Shown: positions 9,380 through 19,020, counted from the stretch's first letter. The stretch: 64,000 nt of DNA from Mycobacterium sp. OAS707 (GCF_014873705.1 NZ_JADBDS010000001.1:1984001-2048000), one strand, 5' to 3'. The notes: generated by a model not told the origin, from the sequence alone. A program made the numbers and translations.

Positions 9380-10177
9380 CGGTCGTCCACGGTGGTAGCG
9401 GCGCGCAGGTGGCCCTGCAATTTTGCTTGCCGCGGCATCGACAAAGCCGTCCCGAAGCCCCGAGCAAAGTCGTGAATGCGAACAGTGCGGACACTGCGGC
9501 GTTGTGGCAATCTCCACCTTCCCCGGGCGCCCACAGTCCGCGGACACCCCACATGCGCTTTGGATGCTGTGTGTAAGCGTAGCCACAGCGAACTCTTAGC
9601 CGATGCAAAAGCCCCGATAATCAAGGGACTGACGTGAGGAACACTGGTGGCACAGCAACGGTGCACAAAGAGATGTGGATGCCGTCCTAGCCGACCAGAA
9701 CCGTCATCGACTGGTCGATCGCGTCCACTCGAAAGTCGTGCTTGGGACGCGGACGACGGCCATGATCTGCGCTTCGCGAAAAGCAAGTCCTATCGAATGG
9801 GCGAAGGCAGGCGGGAGTCACGACAGTTTCCGGGCGTGAGAACCGGACGAAAACTACTCGACTAAATAGCGACGGTACATGTCCGCAAACTCAACATCAC
9901 TGCGGGCGCATGCACTCCTCCCGTCGATCGCAAAGATTAGCGAACAAATATTGACGGTGGCGTAAGTCAGGTTATTTCTACGCTCGCCCCCATCGCACCT
10001 CGTCAACCCACGCTGATCCGCGACGTCAAACCCGGCGACGCGTGGAAGCTTGGCAACGCTCGATGTCTGCGCGATGATGAAGCGAATCGTTCATTTTGGC
10101 AAACGCGAAAGACGTCGCTGCGCTATCTTGAGCGAAGGGGGACGGCGTCGTTCCAGCGCACGAAACGGGGGTTGGTC
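9380..10177. other. Intergenic region with possible rightward promoter
   Basis: About 800 bases lie between the divergent wzy-like gene and the epimerase operon, of which up to 207 at the left might be coding if the longer start at 9586 is used. A TTGACG at 9951-9956 followed after 16 bases by TATTTC (9973-9978) is a possible SigA-type promoter for the operon beginning at 10178, leaving a leader of nearly 190 bases. I see no RNA gene or repeat in it. The four-copy EPS element is absent here, unlike in front of the other operons. Confidence 0.4.
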
Positions 10178-11185
10178 GTGGGAAAGCAACAGACGGTCTT
10201 GGTTGCCGGTGCAGGAGGTTTCATCGGGGGCCACCTCGTAGCCACCCTGCTAGAACAGGGCGCCGAGGTGCGGGGCGTGGACATCAAGCCTCTTCATGAG
10301 TGGTACCAGCTGCCCTACGGGGTGGATGCCGTGCAGCTCGACCTATCCAAGATCGAGGCGTGCCACGAGGCGGTGCGCGGGGTCGACACGGTCTACATGC
10401 TCGCCGCTGACATGGGAGGCATGGGTTTCATCGAGAGCCACAAGGCCGATTGCATGCTGTCCGTGCTGACCAGCACCCATATGCTGCTGGCGGCGCGGGA
10501 CGCGAACGTTGGTCGTTACTTCTACTCGAGTTCGGCCTGCATCTACCCGCTGCACAAGCAGACCAGCGCCGACGTGGCCGCGCTGAAGGAGGCGGACGCC
10601 TATCCCGCCATGTCCGAAGACGGCTATGGCTGGGAAAAGCTGTTCACCGAGCGGATGTGCCGGCACTTCCTCGAGGATTTCGGCCTCGTGACCCGGGTGG
10701 CGCGCTACCACAACGTCTACGGGCCCAATGGCACTTACGACGGTGGCCGCGAGAAGGCGCCGGCAGCCTTATGCCGAAAAATCGCCGAAGCCGAACTCAG
10801 TGGACACCACGAGATCGAGATATGGGGCGACGGCGAGCAAACCCGAAGCTTCATGTACATCGACGACTGCGTTGAGGGCACGCTGCGAATCGCCGCCGGC
10901 GACAGCATCGAGCCAGTCAACCTCGGCAGCAGCGAGCTCGTCAGCATCAACCAAATGGTGGACATCATCGAGCAAATTGCCGGCATCCACGTCAAGCGCA
11001 CCTACAAGCTCGATGCGCCACTCGGAGTTCGCGGACGCAACAGCGACAACACGATGATCCGCGATATCTACGGTTGGGAGCCCTCGACCACGCTTGCCGA
11101 CGGCCTCGAGCGCACCTACCGGTGGATATACGACCAACTCGTCACCCAGGGCGACGCGTACGCCATGCAGAAGGTGGCGCTGTAG
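10178..11185 (+). CDS. GDP-mannose 3,5-epimerase-like NAD-dependent epimerase
   Basis: This 335-residue short-chain epimerase has the Rossmann motif GAGGFIGG and the blocks AADMGGMGFIESH, SSSACIYP and YHNVYGPNGTYDGGREKAPA. These closely resemble plant GDP-mannose 3,5-epimerase. The catalytic cysteine falls at about residue 121 and the Tyr-x3-Lys at about 150-154 (YGWEK). The expected reaction converts GDP-D-mannose to GDP-L-galactose or GDP-L-gulose. I chose the GTG at 10178 because GGGGG stands just upstream; a TTG two codons earlier is possible. It is the first gene of a three-gene operon with a glycosyltransferase and UDP-glucose dehydrogenase. Confidence 0.85.
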   Translation: MGKQQTVLVAGAGGFIGGHLVATLLEQGAEVRGVDIKPLHEWYQLPYGVDAVQLDLSKIEACHEAVRGVDTVYMLAADMGGMGFIESHKADCMLSVLTSTHMLLAARDANVGRYFYSSSACIYPLHKQTSADVAALKEADAYPAMSEDGYGWEKLFTERMCRHFLEDFGLVTRVARYHNVYGPNGTYDGGREKAPAALCRKIAEAELSGHHEIEIWGDGEQTRSFMYIDDCVEGTLRIAAGDSIEPVNLGSSELVSINQMVDIIEQIAGIHVKRTYKLDAPLGVRGRNSDNTMIRDIYGWEPSTTLADGLERTYRWIYDQLVTQGDAYAMQKVAL

Positions 11186-11191
11186 GCCCAA

Positions 11192-12436
11192 ATGACGCCC
11201 AACTTACTGACTTTCGGCATCTCTTATGCACCGGAGCCGATCAGCACCGGGGTAAACACCACCTGGCAAGCAGAAGCGCTGACGGAGCTCGGCTGGGACG
11301 TCACGGTGGTCACTGGAATCCCACACTATCCGTGGTGGGAGGCCCGTCCGGCGCCACCGATGCCGCCTGACTACCCCGTCCAGGTAATCAGGCGTCGGCA
11401 CCACGTTCCCCCGCGACAGAGCGTGGGCCAACGCCTGCTGTACGAAAGCAGTTGGGTCGCTTCATCTTTGCCGGTGCTGACCGCTCGGCGCGAAGTCGAT
11501 TTGGTAATGGGAATCGTGCCCAACCTCGGGGGCGCCGCGCTCGCCGCCGCGGCAGCTGCCAGGTATCGCGTCCCCTACGTGCTCCTGATTCAAGACATCG
11601 TGGGGCGGGCCGCAGAGCGCAGCGGCATCAGCGGCGCGGGCCGAGTGGCCGGCTCGGTTGCGAAAGTCGAGACGTGGCTTGCGCGGCGGGCCAGCGCAGT
11701 AGCTGTGGTCGCCGACGGTTTCCGCGACTACTTTGTGCAAGGGGGTGTCGACCCCTCACGTATTCACAGGGTGCGTAATCCCGCTCGACTCAAACCGCCC
11801 ACGGAGGACCGCGCAAGTGTGCGCCGTCGAATGAATTGGGCCGAAGAGGATTTCATCGTTCTCCACTCGGGGGCGATCAGCTACAAGCAAGGCCTCGAGG
11901 GCTTGCTCAGAACGGCCGACCATGCCAGGAATCAGCCCCATCTTCGTTTCATCCTCCAGGGGGAAGGAAGCATGCGGGCTGAGCTCGAGTCGATGGCGCA
12001 GCAGCTGCAGTTGCCCAACGTCACGTTCGCGCCGCTCGCTCCGGAGGAGGAGTACTCCAGCATCCTGGCAGCCGCTGATGCTCTCCTGCTCTATCAGCGC
12101 CCGACAGTCCGCAACATGTCTTTCCCAGCCAAGTTGGGTAGCTACTTCGCCGCCGGCGTTCCGGTTATCGCGGCAGTAGACGAGGAAGACGAGACGGCTA
12201 CCGAAATTCGTGGCGCGAACGCCGGCATCGTCGTAGCGCCCGATGATCCGCAGGCTCTGCTGTCAGCCATCGACGCCCTGCGCCGGAGCCCCGAGAAGGC
12301 TGCGTGTCTCGGGGCGGCCGGACAAACCTATGCGGAACAAAAGCTGAGTCCCGACGCAGCCATCCAGCGGATCAACTCGGTTCTTCAGCAGGCACTTTCA
12401 GATGGACCGGAACTTCTTACGGGGGAAAAGAAATGA
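11192..12436 (+). CDS. Glycosyltransferase family 4 (WcaI/WbuB-like)
   Basis: The 414-residue protein has a GT-B fold. Its N-terminus TFGISYAPEPISTGVNTTW and GIPHYPWW resemble WcaI/WbuB glycosyltransferases. The C-terminal half has the donor-binding region LHSGAISYKQGLE and the motif SFPAKLGSYFAAGVPVIAA with the expected acidic residues nearby. It begins 6 bases after the epimerase and its stop overlaps the next start as ATGA. It probably transfers a GDP- or UDP-linked sugar to the lipid-linked repeat on the cytoplasmic face. The donor cannot be deduced, although the neighbouring epimerase and dehydrogenase suggest an L-galactose or glucuronic acid donor. Confidence 0.87.
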   Translation: MTPNLLTFGISYAPEPISTGVNTTWQAEALTELGWDVTVVTGIPHYPWWEARPAPPMPPDYPVQVIRRRHHVPPRQSVGQRLLYESSWVASSLPVLTARREVDLVMGIVPNLGGAALAAAAAARYRVPYVLLIQDIVGRAAERSGISGAGRVAGSVAKVETWLARRASAVAVVADGFRDYFVQGGVDPSRIHRVRNPARLKPPTEDRASVRRRMNWAEEDFIVLHSGAISYKQGLEGLLRTADHARNQPHLRFILQGEGSMRAELESMAQQLQLPNVTFAPLAPEEEYSSILAAADALLLYQRPTVRNMSFPAKLGSYFAAGVPVIAAVDEEDETATEIRGANAGIVVAPDDPQALLSAIDALRRSPEKAACLGAAGQTYAEQKLSPDAAIQRINSVLQQALSDGPELLTGEKK

Positions 12437-13824
12437 CCAGGTATTCGGTGGTTGGGCTCGGCAAGCTCGGCGCCAGCATGGCCGCGGCGATCGCGTCCCG
12501 CGGACTGGATGTTGTTGGAATCGACGTCAATCGCCGGGCCGTCGACCTATTGAACGAAGGAAGGGCGCCAGTCCAGGAGACCGACCTCGAACAGTTGATA
12601 CAGGAGAATCTGTCGCGACTGAGGGCCACGAGTGACTTCGCAGACGCCGTCCTGAATTCGGACGTCACCTTCGTCGTCGTTCCGACCCCGAGTGACGACG
12701 ACGGTGCCTTCTCAATCGCGTACGCCGAGGAGGCGTTTCACGAGATCGGCCGTTCGCTTGCGCGCAAGGCCGGCTATCACCTCGTCGTGCTGACGAGCAC
12801 CGTCTTGCCCGGAGCCACCCGTTATGGCCTGATACCGGTCATCGAACGGGCGTCGGGCAAGGTCTGTGGACGAGACTTCGGCGTGTGTTACAGCCCCGAA
12901 TTCATCGCATTGGGTTCGGTGATCCGGGACTTCCTGCATCCAGATTTCACGCTGATCGGGGAGTTCGACAGTCGAGCGGGAGAGCTTCTGCAGCAGTGCT
13001 ATTCGGAGATCATGAAGAACAGCCCGCCGGTGCGGCGAATGAGCCTGGAGAACGCCGAGCTGACGAAGATCGCATTGAACTCGTTCGTCACCACGAAGAT
13101 CACATTCGCGAACATGCTGGCGACAATGTGCGAACGCATACCTGGCGGGGACGTCGAAACCGTCAGCGACGCTCTCGGCCTCGATCATCGAATCGGCCGG
13201 AGTTATCTCACGGGCGGCATGGGCTTTGGTGGGCCGTGCTTCCCCCGCGATAACGTCGCACTGGGCTTTGTCGCGAGGGCCCTGGACGCGACAAATACAT
13301 TGCCCGACATCGTCCACGGCTTGAACGAGGCCCGCCCAGACGTCCTGATTGAGCGTTTGCAACCGCACCTCCGCCCTGGCGTCAAAGCGTCGGTACTAGG
13401 ACTCTCCTATAAGCCTCTTTCGCATGTGATCGAGCAGTCACACTCGACGAAAATCGTCCGCCGATTGCTGAACCTCGGTGTGCGAGTAACCGCCTACGAT
13501 CCCCTCGCAGGCGAGGCAGCACGTGCGGAATTCGGCGAGTCGGTGCGGATCGCCGAAACCGTCACTGATTGTCTCGAGGACGCTGAAATCATTCTGCTGA
13601 CAACGCCAGATCAAGTCTTTCGCGCTTTGACCAGAGAAGAACTCGGGCGCGCTGCTCGAGGCGCCGTCTTCCTGGATGTGTGGCGCTTACTGGACCCAGA
13701 TCTGGTGACGTCAAGTGGCCTTCGCTACATGGCCACGGGCCGAAGCAGTCAAGATGCGTTGAACGCCTCCCGACTCGAGGCGCTGTGGGGCGATTCTGAC
13801 GTGCGCGCGACGATGGCCGTTTAG
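12433..13824 (+). CDS. UDP-glucose 6-dehydrogenase family protein
   Basis: The 463-residue enzyme starts at the ATG at 12433 within an ATGA overlap, indicating translational coupling to the glycosyltransferase. It has the Rossmann motif VVGLGKLGASMA and the active-site block GGMGFGGPCFPRDN with Cys269, the form typical of UDP-glucose dehydrogenases and distinct from the enzyme at 2980-4290. It should make UDP-glucuronate or a related uronate for the EPS. Its last 114 bases overlap the end of the wzy-like gene on the opposite strand. Confidence 0.85.
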   Translation: MTRYSVVGLGKLGASMAAAIASRGLDVVGIDVNRRAVDLLNEGRAPVQETDLEQLIQENLSRLRATSDFADAVLNSDVTFVVVPTPSDDDGAFSIAYAEEAFHEIGRSLARKAGYHLVVLTSTVLPGATRYGLIPVIERASGKVCGRDFGVCYSPEFIALGSVIRDFLHPDFTLIGEFDSRAGELLQQCYSEIMKNSPPVRRMSLENAELTKIALNSFVTTKITFANMLATMCERIPGGDVETVSDALGLDHRIGRSYLTGGMGFGGPCFPRDNVALGFVARALDATNTLPDIVHGLNEARPDVLIERLQPHLRPGVKASVLGLSYKPLSHVIEQSHSTKIVRRLLNLGVRVTAYDPLAGEAARAEFGESVRIAETVTDCLEDAEIILLTTPDQVFRALTREELGRAARGAVFLDVWRLLDPDLVTSSGLRYMATGRSSQDALNASRLEALWGDSDVRATMAV

Positions 13825-15123
13825 ATCCTTAAGACCGCTCGCATTAGCGGTTGCAACCAACGCCGCAACACATCCCACCGTGAAGTACAGTTCGCGGTCG
13901 ACTATCTGGTTTTCCACCACGCCGAGAACCAGCCACACAGCGATGGATATCGTCAGGAAGCGCGCCAGGAGAATTCCGTTGCGCGATAGCCGGCGGCAGT
14001 CTCGCAAGATGCAGAGAAAGTAGGCGAGCATGCCCGCCACGAGCACGACTCCACCGGCGGCCAGGAGTTGCAGGTAGATGTTGTGCGCTTCACTGATGTG
14101 CCGTATGCCAGCACCGAACAGTGGATACTTCTGAAAGTCGGTCCACGCCTGATCCATTAGTCCAAGGCGCATTTTGTCGCTGCGTTGCGCTTCGTACGGG
14201 TCACCACCGCCGGTGAACCGGAGAAACCAACGCCGGTCATCAGCAAGCACCGTAGACAGCAGCACAGTCCCGGCTGCAACCAAGACGGTTGCGCTGACCG
14301 CGATGGCTCGGACGATGGCGCGCTTGTTTGGCAGACATAGCACCGAGACCGTGACTATCAAAGGTGAAATTGCTTGAGCGCCACGGGATCCCGAGGCAAG
14401 CAGGCCCGCGAACAAGGCGATGAGTGCGATGGCGGAGATCCAGGTTCGCCCTCTGCGCCCCATGAAATAGATCGCGAACGGTAGCGAGATCGCGCATATC
14501 AGTCCGAGCATATTCGGATGATCCGCCAGCCCGGCCTGACGCTCACCCCACCGGTAGTCCAACGGGTTTGCGATTTCGCGGTGGTAGGTCAGGTTCGACG
14601 CGATATGGGTCAGCCTCAGACTGTCGGTCATGGCCACGACGCAAGAGACCGCAACCCCTGACACGTACGCGCCGATCACCCATTCCACAACTCGGCGTTC
14701 AATGGCAGCGCTCGCGGTGATGGCCAGCGGAACAACGTACAGGGCCGCCAGCCAGATCAGCGCTTTATGAACGTTGTCCGGGTTCTGCTCCTGCACCTGC
14801 AACCTCAGCACGCGCCACGGGTCTCGGGGTGGGTCGAGTTGCCGAACGAGTAGGCACACCGGGATGACCACGGCAGGGATGAAGATCCACCCGGGAATGC
14901 TGATTGGCCGACCGCCGAGAACCACGATCGGAATGGTGACAAGAAGCGAGAGCGCGAGTAGGTAGTCAGATATCGCGAGCTGACCGCCCAGCGGCTTCAC
15001 GATCGACCACGTGCACGTGAACGAAGCGAGTAGCAACGGGACGAGGGCGAGCCGGACCGCAACGGTATTACGCGGACCAGCTAACAGCTCGTCCTGCGCC
15101 CGGTAAGACTCAGTGGTGACCAT
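13711..15123 (-). CDS. O-antigen ligase-like membrane protein
   Basis: This 470-residue protein has about twelve hydrophobic segments. The middle contains LADHPNMLGLICAI and ASGSRGAQAIS, the H-P-N and S-R motifs usual in Wzy/O-antigen ligase proteins, and the outer loop carries FGAGIRHISEAHNIYLQLLAAGG. It should polymerise or ligate glycans at the outer membrane face. Its C-terminal 38 or so residues, after the last helix, are polar and are encoded antisense to the end of the UDP-glucose dehydrogenase gene. It is divergently arranged with the flippase at 15281 across a 157-base gap that probably holds both promoters. Confidence 0.82.
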   Translation of the reverse strand: MVTTESYRAQDELLAGPRNTVAVRLALVPLLLASFTCTWSIVKPLGGQLAISDYLLALSLLVTIPIVVLGGRPISIPGWIFIPAVVIPVCLLVRQLDPPRDPWRVLRLQVQEQNPDNVHKALIWLAALYVVPLAITASAAIERRVVEWVIGAYVSGVAVSCVVAMTDSLRLTHIASNLTYHREIANPLDYRWGERQAGLADHPNMLGLICAISLPFAIYFMGRRGRTWISAIALIALFAGLLASGSRGAQAISPLIVTVSVLCLPNKRAIVRAIAVSATVLVAAGTVLLSTVLADDRRWFLRFTGGGDPYEAQRSDKMRLGLMDQAWTDFQKYPLFGAGIRHISEAHNIYLQLLAAGGVVLVAGMLAYFLCILRDCRRLSRNGILLARFLTISIAVWLVLGVVENQIVDRELYFTVGCVAALVATANASGLKDLNGHRRAHVRIAPQRLESGGVQRILTASARGHVAKAT

Positions 15124-15280
15124 GCTTCACGGTGTTGGCATAGGCTTTGCGACCTGTTCGGATTCTCGTAGCAAATCGCTCTGACCGCTCGAATCAGAGA
15201 CTACACTCAGCCCTGCAAATGCGCATGACAGTGGTCGACGTCCGCGTGGGCAGCCAGTTGACCACGGCGCGGCAGAAGGG

Positions 15281-16555
15281 GTGCCGGTGAGCCAGGCGGC
15301 CAAGGCAGCAAATGTGACGAATCGTGGAGGCGGGCGTATCGGCGCCGGGCTGTCCCGGCTGTTTGGCTTCGGGCTGTCCGTGCTCACTCTCGGAGTTCTG
15401 TCCCTTGCAGCCATTCCCGCAATGATCGCCACCGACGGCAAGGTGGCCTGGGGCGCCATCGCGCTGGGACAAGCCATCGGCACGAGCGGCGGTGTGATCG
15501 CCGCTTACGGCTGGGGACTGTTCGGCCCCGCCGAAGTCGCCACTGCCACCGCGTCAGAGCGGCGATCCGGATACCTCGAGTCGGTGACGACCCGGATGAC
15601 GTTGGTCTTGCCGGTCGCCCTGGTCGCGGCCGCTCTGGCATCTGCGTTGGCGCCTGGCTGGCCGATATTCGCAGCGGTCGGAGCAGTTTCAGCCACCAGC
15701 ATGGGACTCAGCGCAAATTGGTACTTCGTAGGCTTAGCGCGGCCCTACACCATGCTACTGCTCGAGACACTTCCTCGGGCATGCGGTCTCGCGGCAGGAA
15801 TAGCCTTGATGGACAACGGCTTCAGCGCGGTGACACTGCCTGCTTGCGCGTTGGTCGGGATGCTCGCTGCGTTCGCCATCTCGACAACGTGGATCTTGCG
15901 CTCGACAGCACGTGAAGGTGCTCACCGCGTTCGCGCTCGTGCACTGCGCGAGGTACTTTCTGCACGCAGGCACGGCGTCGCGGCCGACTTTGCGATGACG
16001 ACCTTTGCCGCCGCACCGCTGATGATCGTGTCAACCGTCGCTCCAGCGATACAGCCCACGTTCGCGCTCGCGGACCGGTTCGGTAGACAGGCGGATGTCG
16101 CCCTCGCGCCGGCGCGTACCGTGCTGCAGGGATGGGTCCCGAGAGCCACCGGCGCAGCGCGCGCCAGACGCGTGCGGACCGCACTTCTGGCGTCTGTCGG
16201 ATTCTCCATCGCCATGGGTCTCGGGCTGGTGGCAGTCGGCCGCGCACTCATGAGTTGGCTTGGTAATGGCGAGATCTCGGTGTCAACGGGGGTGGTCGTG
16301 CTGATTGCCGCCTGCATCGCCCTGAACTTTGCCGTGCGCGCCTTTGAACTTGTCGCGCTAGCACCGTCCGCCAGGCTCGACGTCGCGGCCAAAGCAATCG
16401 TCGCGAGCGCTGTGGTCGGCCTGCCTGCGGTTGGGCTCGGCGCGGTGTTCGCAGGAACTTCCGGTGCGCTGGGCGGTGTCCTGCTCGGCCTTGTCGTCTG
16501 CGGTGCTCTCGAATTCGTTCAGTACGCCCGCAGCGTTCGACCGAGCGAGTCTTAA
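15281..16555 (+). CDS. Wzx-type polysaccharide flippase
   Basis: This 424-residue membrane protein has twelve or so hydrophobic helices and the paired-helix layout of polysaccharide transporters (MATE/MVF superfamily). It is a paralogue of the partial flippase at 1-703 (shared VAWGAIALGQ and SNWYF blocks). It should move the undecaprenyl-linked repeat from the cytoplasmic to the outer face. GTG codons at 15281 and 15287 are both possible starts; the second has GAAGGGG at better spacing. Its stop overlaps by 4 bases the end of the convergent glycosyltransferase gene. Confidence 0.84.
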   Translation: MPVSQAAKAANVTNRGGGRIGAGLSRLFGFGLSVLTLGVLSLAAIPAMIATDGKVAWGAIALGQAIGTSGGVIAAYGWGLFGPAEVATATASERRSGYLESVTTRMTLVLPVALVAAALASALAPGWPIFAAVGAVSATSMGLSANWYFVGLARPYTMLLLETLPRACGLAAGIALMDNGFSAVTLPACALVGMLAAFAISTTWILRSTAREGAHRVRARALREVLSARRHGVAADFAMTTFAAAPLMIVSTVAPAIQPTFALADRFGRQADVALAPARTVLQGWVPRATGAARARRVRTALLASVGFSIAMGLGLVAVGRALMSWLGNGEISVSTGVVVLIAACIALNFAVRAFELVALAPSARLDVAAKAIVASAVVGLPAVGLGAVFAGTSGALGGVLLGLVVCGALEFVQYARSVRPSES

Positions 16556-17355
16556 TCCGCTGTCGATCGAACAGCGCGAATAATCGGCCAAGTCAACTGC
16601 GCCAGACGCCTTCTGGACATCAGATACTCCGCGACGTAAGAGCGTCCTCGGCGCAGCAGGCTCTGCAGAATGCTCCCGTACCCCGTGTGTAAGACGTCGC
16701 GCTGCACACGCACGCATTCTCGTGCATGGCGCACAGGGTGGCTGTGCGAGAAGGATTCCCCGCCGCGCTGGGCGACGACGAGGGGATCGTCGATGTAACT
16801 GCAGCTCTGATCGCGCAGGAAGACTCGGCAGATCGAGTCGTAGTCGCCGACGATGCGGTATGTCGTGTCATAGGGAACCTGCTGGTGAAGACGGCGATCG
16901 AAAAAGATCGCCTGATGCGAAGTCGGGTTGCTATGGCGGATGTAGGTTTCGACTCTTCGTGGCTTCTGGATCACGCAGTGCCCGTGAGGATACTGAAAAA
17001 GGGCTCCGCCCAAGATCATTGCGGGCATCCGCGGCAGATCGGCAACTGATCGCGCGACGCTGTTCAGGGTGTTGTCGGCGGCGAAGCAATCTCCTGAGTT
17101 GAGAAATCCGACATAGTCGGCGCTTGCCTGGGCCAGACCCGCATTCATGGCATCGTAGATTCCGTCATCCTTCTGAGATTGCCAGTAGTCAATCGACCCC
17201 TGGTATTCAGCGATGACGTCGAGTGTGCCGTCGGTCGAACCCCCGTCGATCACAATCCACTCGTATTCAGCATCCCTCTGTGCTACAACCGATTTGGCCG
17301 TTCGCGCAAAGCCCTCCTTGTTGTTCAGCACAACAGTGACTATGGAGAACTTCAC
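16552..17355 (-). CDS. Glycosyltransferase family 2
   Basis: The 267-residue protein has a GT-A fold. It begins KFSIVTVVLNNKEGFARTAKS, then EWIVIDGGSTDGT (nucleotide-binding loop) and FLNSGDCFAAD, a variant of the DXD metal site. These are the marks of WcaA/PgaC-like family 2 transferases. Its start overlaps the Wzz-like gene by 4 bases (ATGA), so the two are co-translated. It likely adds one sugar of the EPS repeat in the cytoplasm. No membrane segment is present. The donor is unknown. Confidence 0.88.
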   Translation of the reverse strand: MKFSIVTVVLNNKEGFARTAKSVVAQRDAEYEWIVIDGGSTDGTLDVIAEYQGSIDYWQSQKDDGIYDAMNAGLAQASADYVGFLNSGDCFAADNTLNSVARSVADLPRMPAMILGGALFQYPHGHCVIQKPRRVETYIRHSNPTSHQAIFFDRRLHQQVPYDTTYRIVGDYDSICRVFLRDQSCSYIDDPLVVAQRGGESFSHSHPVRHARECVRVQRDVLHTGYGSILQSLLRRGRSYVAEYLMSRRRLAQLTWPIIRAVRSTAD

Positions 17356-18095
17356 GGCCCGACCACCTTGGCCGGCTCGCCGTCCAAGCCCACCGCTCGA
17401 CCGTTACTCGGCGGTCCATCGCCGGTCGAATCCGCTGTGCGCAAGGTCGAGTCGGCACCGCTCGCGTCACCGACCTGCGTAATTCGCCCGTCTCGCAGCA
17501 ACACTGCAAGGGCAGCAACGAACAGACCGATCGTCGCCGCTAGCACGACATTCATATTGGTCGTTGGAGCAACGGGTTCACTGGCGACAGTTGCGGGTGT
17601 CACTATCGACAGTCTGGCGGCCGGCTCGAACCCGCTCGCTGGGACTTCTAACGTCGCGACCGCCCGCGTCATCGAGTCGGCGATGGCGGCGGCAAGCTTC
17701 TGAGCGGCGTGCGGGTTCGAATCGCGCACCGAGACCGTCAGCGTGACAACTTCGGGCCTACTCTGCACCGTAATCTTTTGACGCGCCTCTTCGAGCGACC
17801 AGTCAAGACCCGCAGCCGAGAGGGCGGGGGTGAGCACTGCTCCGGAATAGGCGAGCTGACCGTAGGTGTCGACCCGCTGCTTCGACGCCTCCACGATGTC
17901 GTTCTCCGAGGAGGCACCGGTGGTCCCCGCGGTGATGTAGAGGGTGGTGACGGCTTCGTACACCGGCTTCTGTAGCAATGAAAACGTAAGTGCGGCGTAC
18001 CCGAAAACAATCGCCGTGCCGACGATGACCGCCCACCTCTTCTGAAGCAGCGCAGGGACGCTGTCCTTGCGCGCGCGCCAAGAGATGGTCGCCAT
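17352..18095 (-). CDS. Wzz-type chain-length determinant without kinase domain
   Basis: This 247-residue protein has two membrane segments, at about residues 20-42 and again near 178-198, flanking an extracytoplasmic region. The conserved proline-rich motif before the second helix appears as PASGFEPAARL...VAPTTN. This is the Wzz/YveK topology. No ATP-binding motif is present, unlike the Wzc-type protein at 36690-38141. It should set polymer length with a cognate Wzy. It overlaps the downstream family 2 glycosyltransferase by 4 bases. Divergent from it, 150 bases away, is the SGNH hydrolase gene. I did not find the four-copy EPS element upstream of it. Confidence 0.83.
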   Translation of the reverse strand: MATISWRARKDSVPALLQKRWAVIVGTAIVFGYAALTFSLLQKPVYEAVTTLYITAGTTGASSENDIVEASKQRVDTYGQLAYSGAVLTPALSAAGLDWSLEEARQKITVQSRPEVVTLTVSVRDSNPHAAQKLAAAIADSMTRAVATLEVPASGFEPAARLSIVTPATVASEPVAPTTNMNVVLAATIGLFVAALAVLLRDGRITQVGDASGADSTLRTADSTGDGPPSNGRAVGLDGEPAKVVGP

Positions 18096-18245
18096 ACCCA
18101 GTCCTTCGGTTGTTGCTGACGTGGATCGTTCTCGGATTGCTGCTCTAAGAAAACCTTACTCGACCAGCCAGATATGCGGAGATGTATGATGACAGGCGCA
18201 TGAGCGATAATTCGCTATGTTGATCCGGGCTCGAGAGGCCGACCG

Positions 18246-19010
18246 ATGGCTACTGGTTCTGTCACCAAACGGAGGTGGCCGGGGTCGATCGTCGTGTTGA
18301 GCCTCATCACACTGATCGGCGGCGTGCTGTGGGCAAACCAGCGTGATCGGATCACGCCCCCGCCATCGGCGCCCGTCTCGCTCGAGGTACCGGCCGGTCA
18401 GGCGTATCCGACGTTCGCGGTGCTCGGCGACAGCTATGCGGAGGGTTATGGGCCTGGTTGGGCCAGCGGCTGGGTCCGCCTCCTCAGCGACAGGATGTGC
18501 TGGACGTTGACACCGGCCTCGGGCGAACACGGGGCCGGCATTCAGCACGGGACCGGTTTCACCACAGCGGGTCGCGATCCGGGGACGGCGCGTTATCTCG
18601 ATCGGGTACCGGCGGTGACCGCGGGAAAGCCCGACGTTGTCCTTGTCGAGGGCGGTCTGAACGATCAGGGCGCACCCACGTCTGAGGAGATCACCGCGAT
18701 CGCCGCGAGAACGTTTACCGCGATCAAGGAAAGGATCCCCACCGGCACGGTGGTCGCAATCGGCCCACTGATGACGACCGGACAGTACACCGTGCCGGAA
18801 GAACTGAGGCGCGTATCGGCTGCACTGGCCGCGGCCGCGGGCGAAGCTGGAATTCCTTACATCAGCCCTATCGACGAGCAATGGCTGGCCACCGATCCGA
18901 ACATGTTCAGCTCAGACGAGATTCACCCGAATCGGGATGGCTACCGGGAGTTCACCCGACGGCTGATGGACGACTTGAAAACGATCGGTTTGACATCGTC
19001 CTGCAAGTAG
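18246..19010 (+). CDS. Membrane-anchored or exported SGNH hydrolase
   Basis: This 254-residue protein has an N-terminal hydrophobic segment at about residues 13-30 after basic residues, so it is exported or anchored. The SGNH/GDSL domain shows the nucleophile in VLGDSYAEG (Ser63), a glycine/asparagine block EGGLNDQG, and the C-terminal D-x-x-H as DEIHPNRDGY. Such enzymes remove or transfer acyl groups on sugars. In this setting it may edit acetylation of the EPS, working with the acyltransferases at 5684 and 28018. The ATG at 18246 follows GAGAGGCC. Substrate is inferred from context only. Confidence 0.82.
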   Translation: MATGSVTKRRWPGSIVVLSLITLIGGVLWANQRDRITPPPSAPVSLEVPAGQAYPTFAVLGDSYAEGYGPGWASGWVRLLSDRMCWTLTPASGEHGAGIQHGTGFTTAGRDPGTARYLDRVPAVTAGKPDVVLVEGGLNDQGAPTSEEITAIAARTFTAIKERIPTGTVVAIGPLMTTGQYTVPEELRRVSAALAAAAGEAGIPYISPIDEQWLATDPNMFSSDEIHPNRDGYREFTRRLMDDLKTIGLTSSCK

Positions 19011-19020
19011 CGGCGAAACC

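Noticed and set aside
9647..9865. Short open frame in the intergenic region before the epimerase
   Set aside because: Arginine/serine-rich, no ribosome site and no family pattern.
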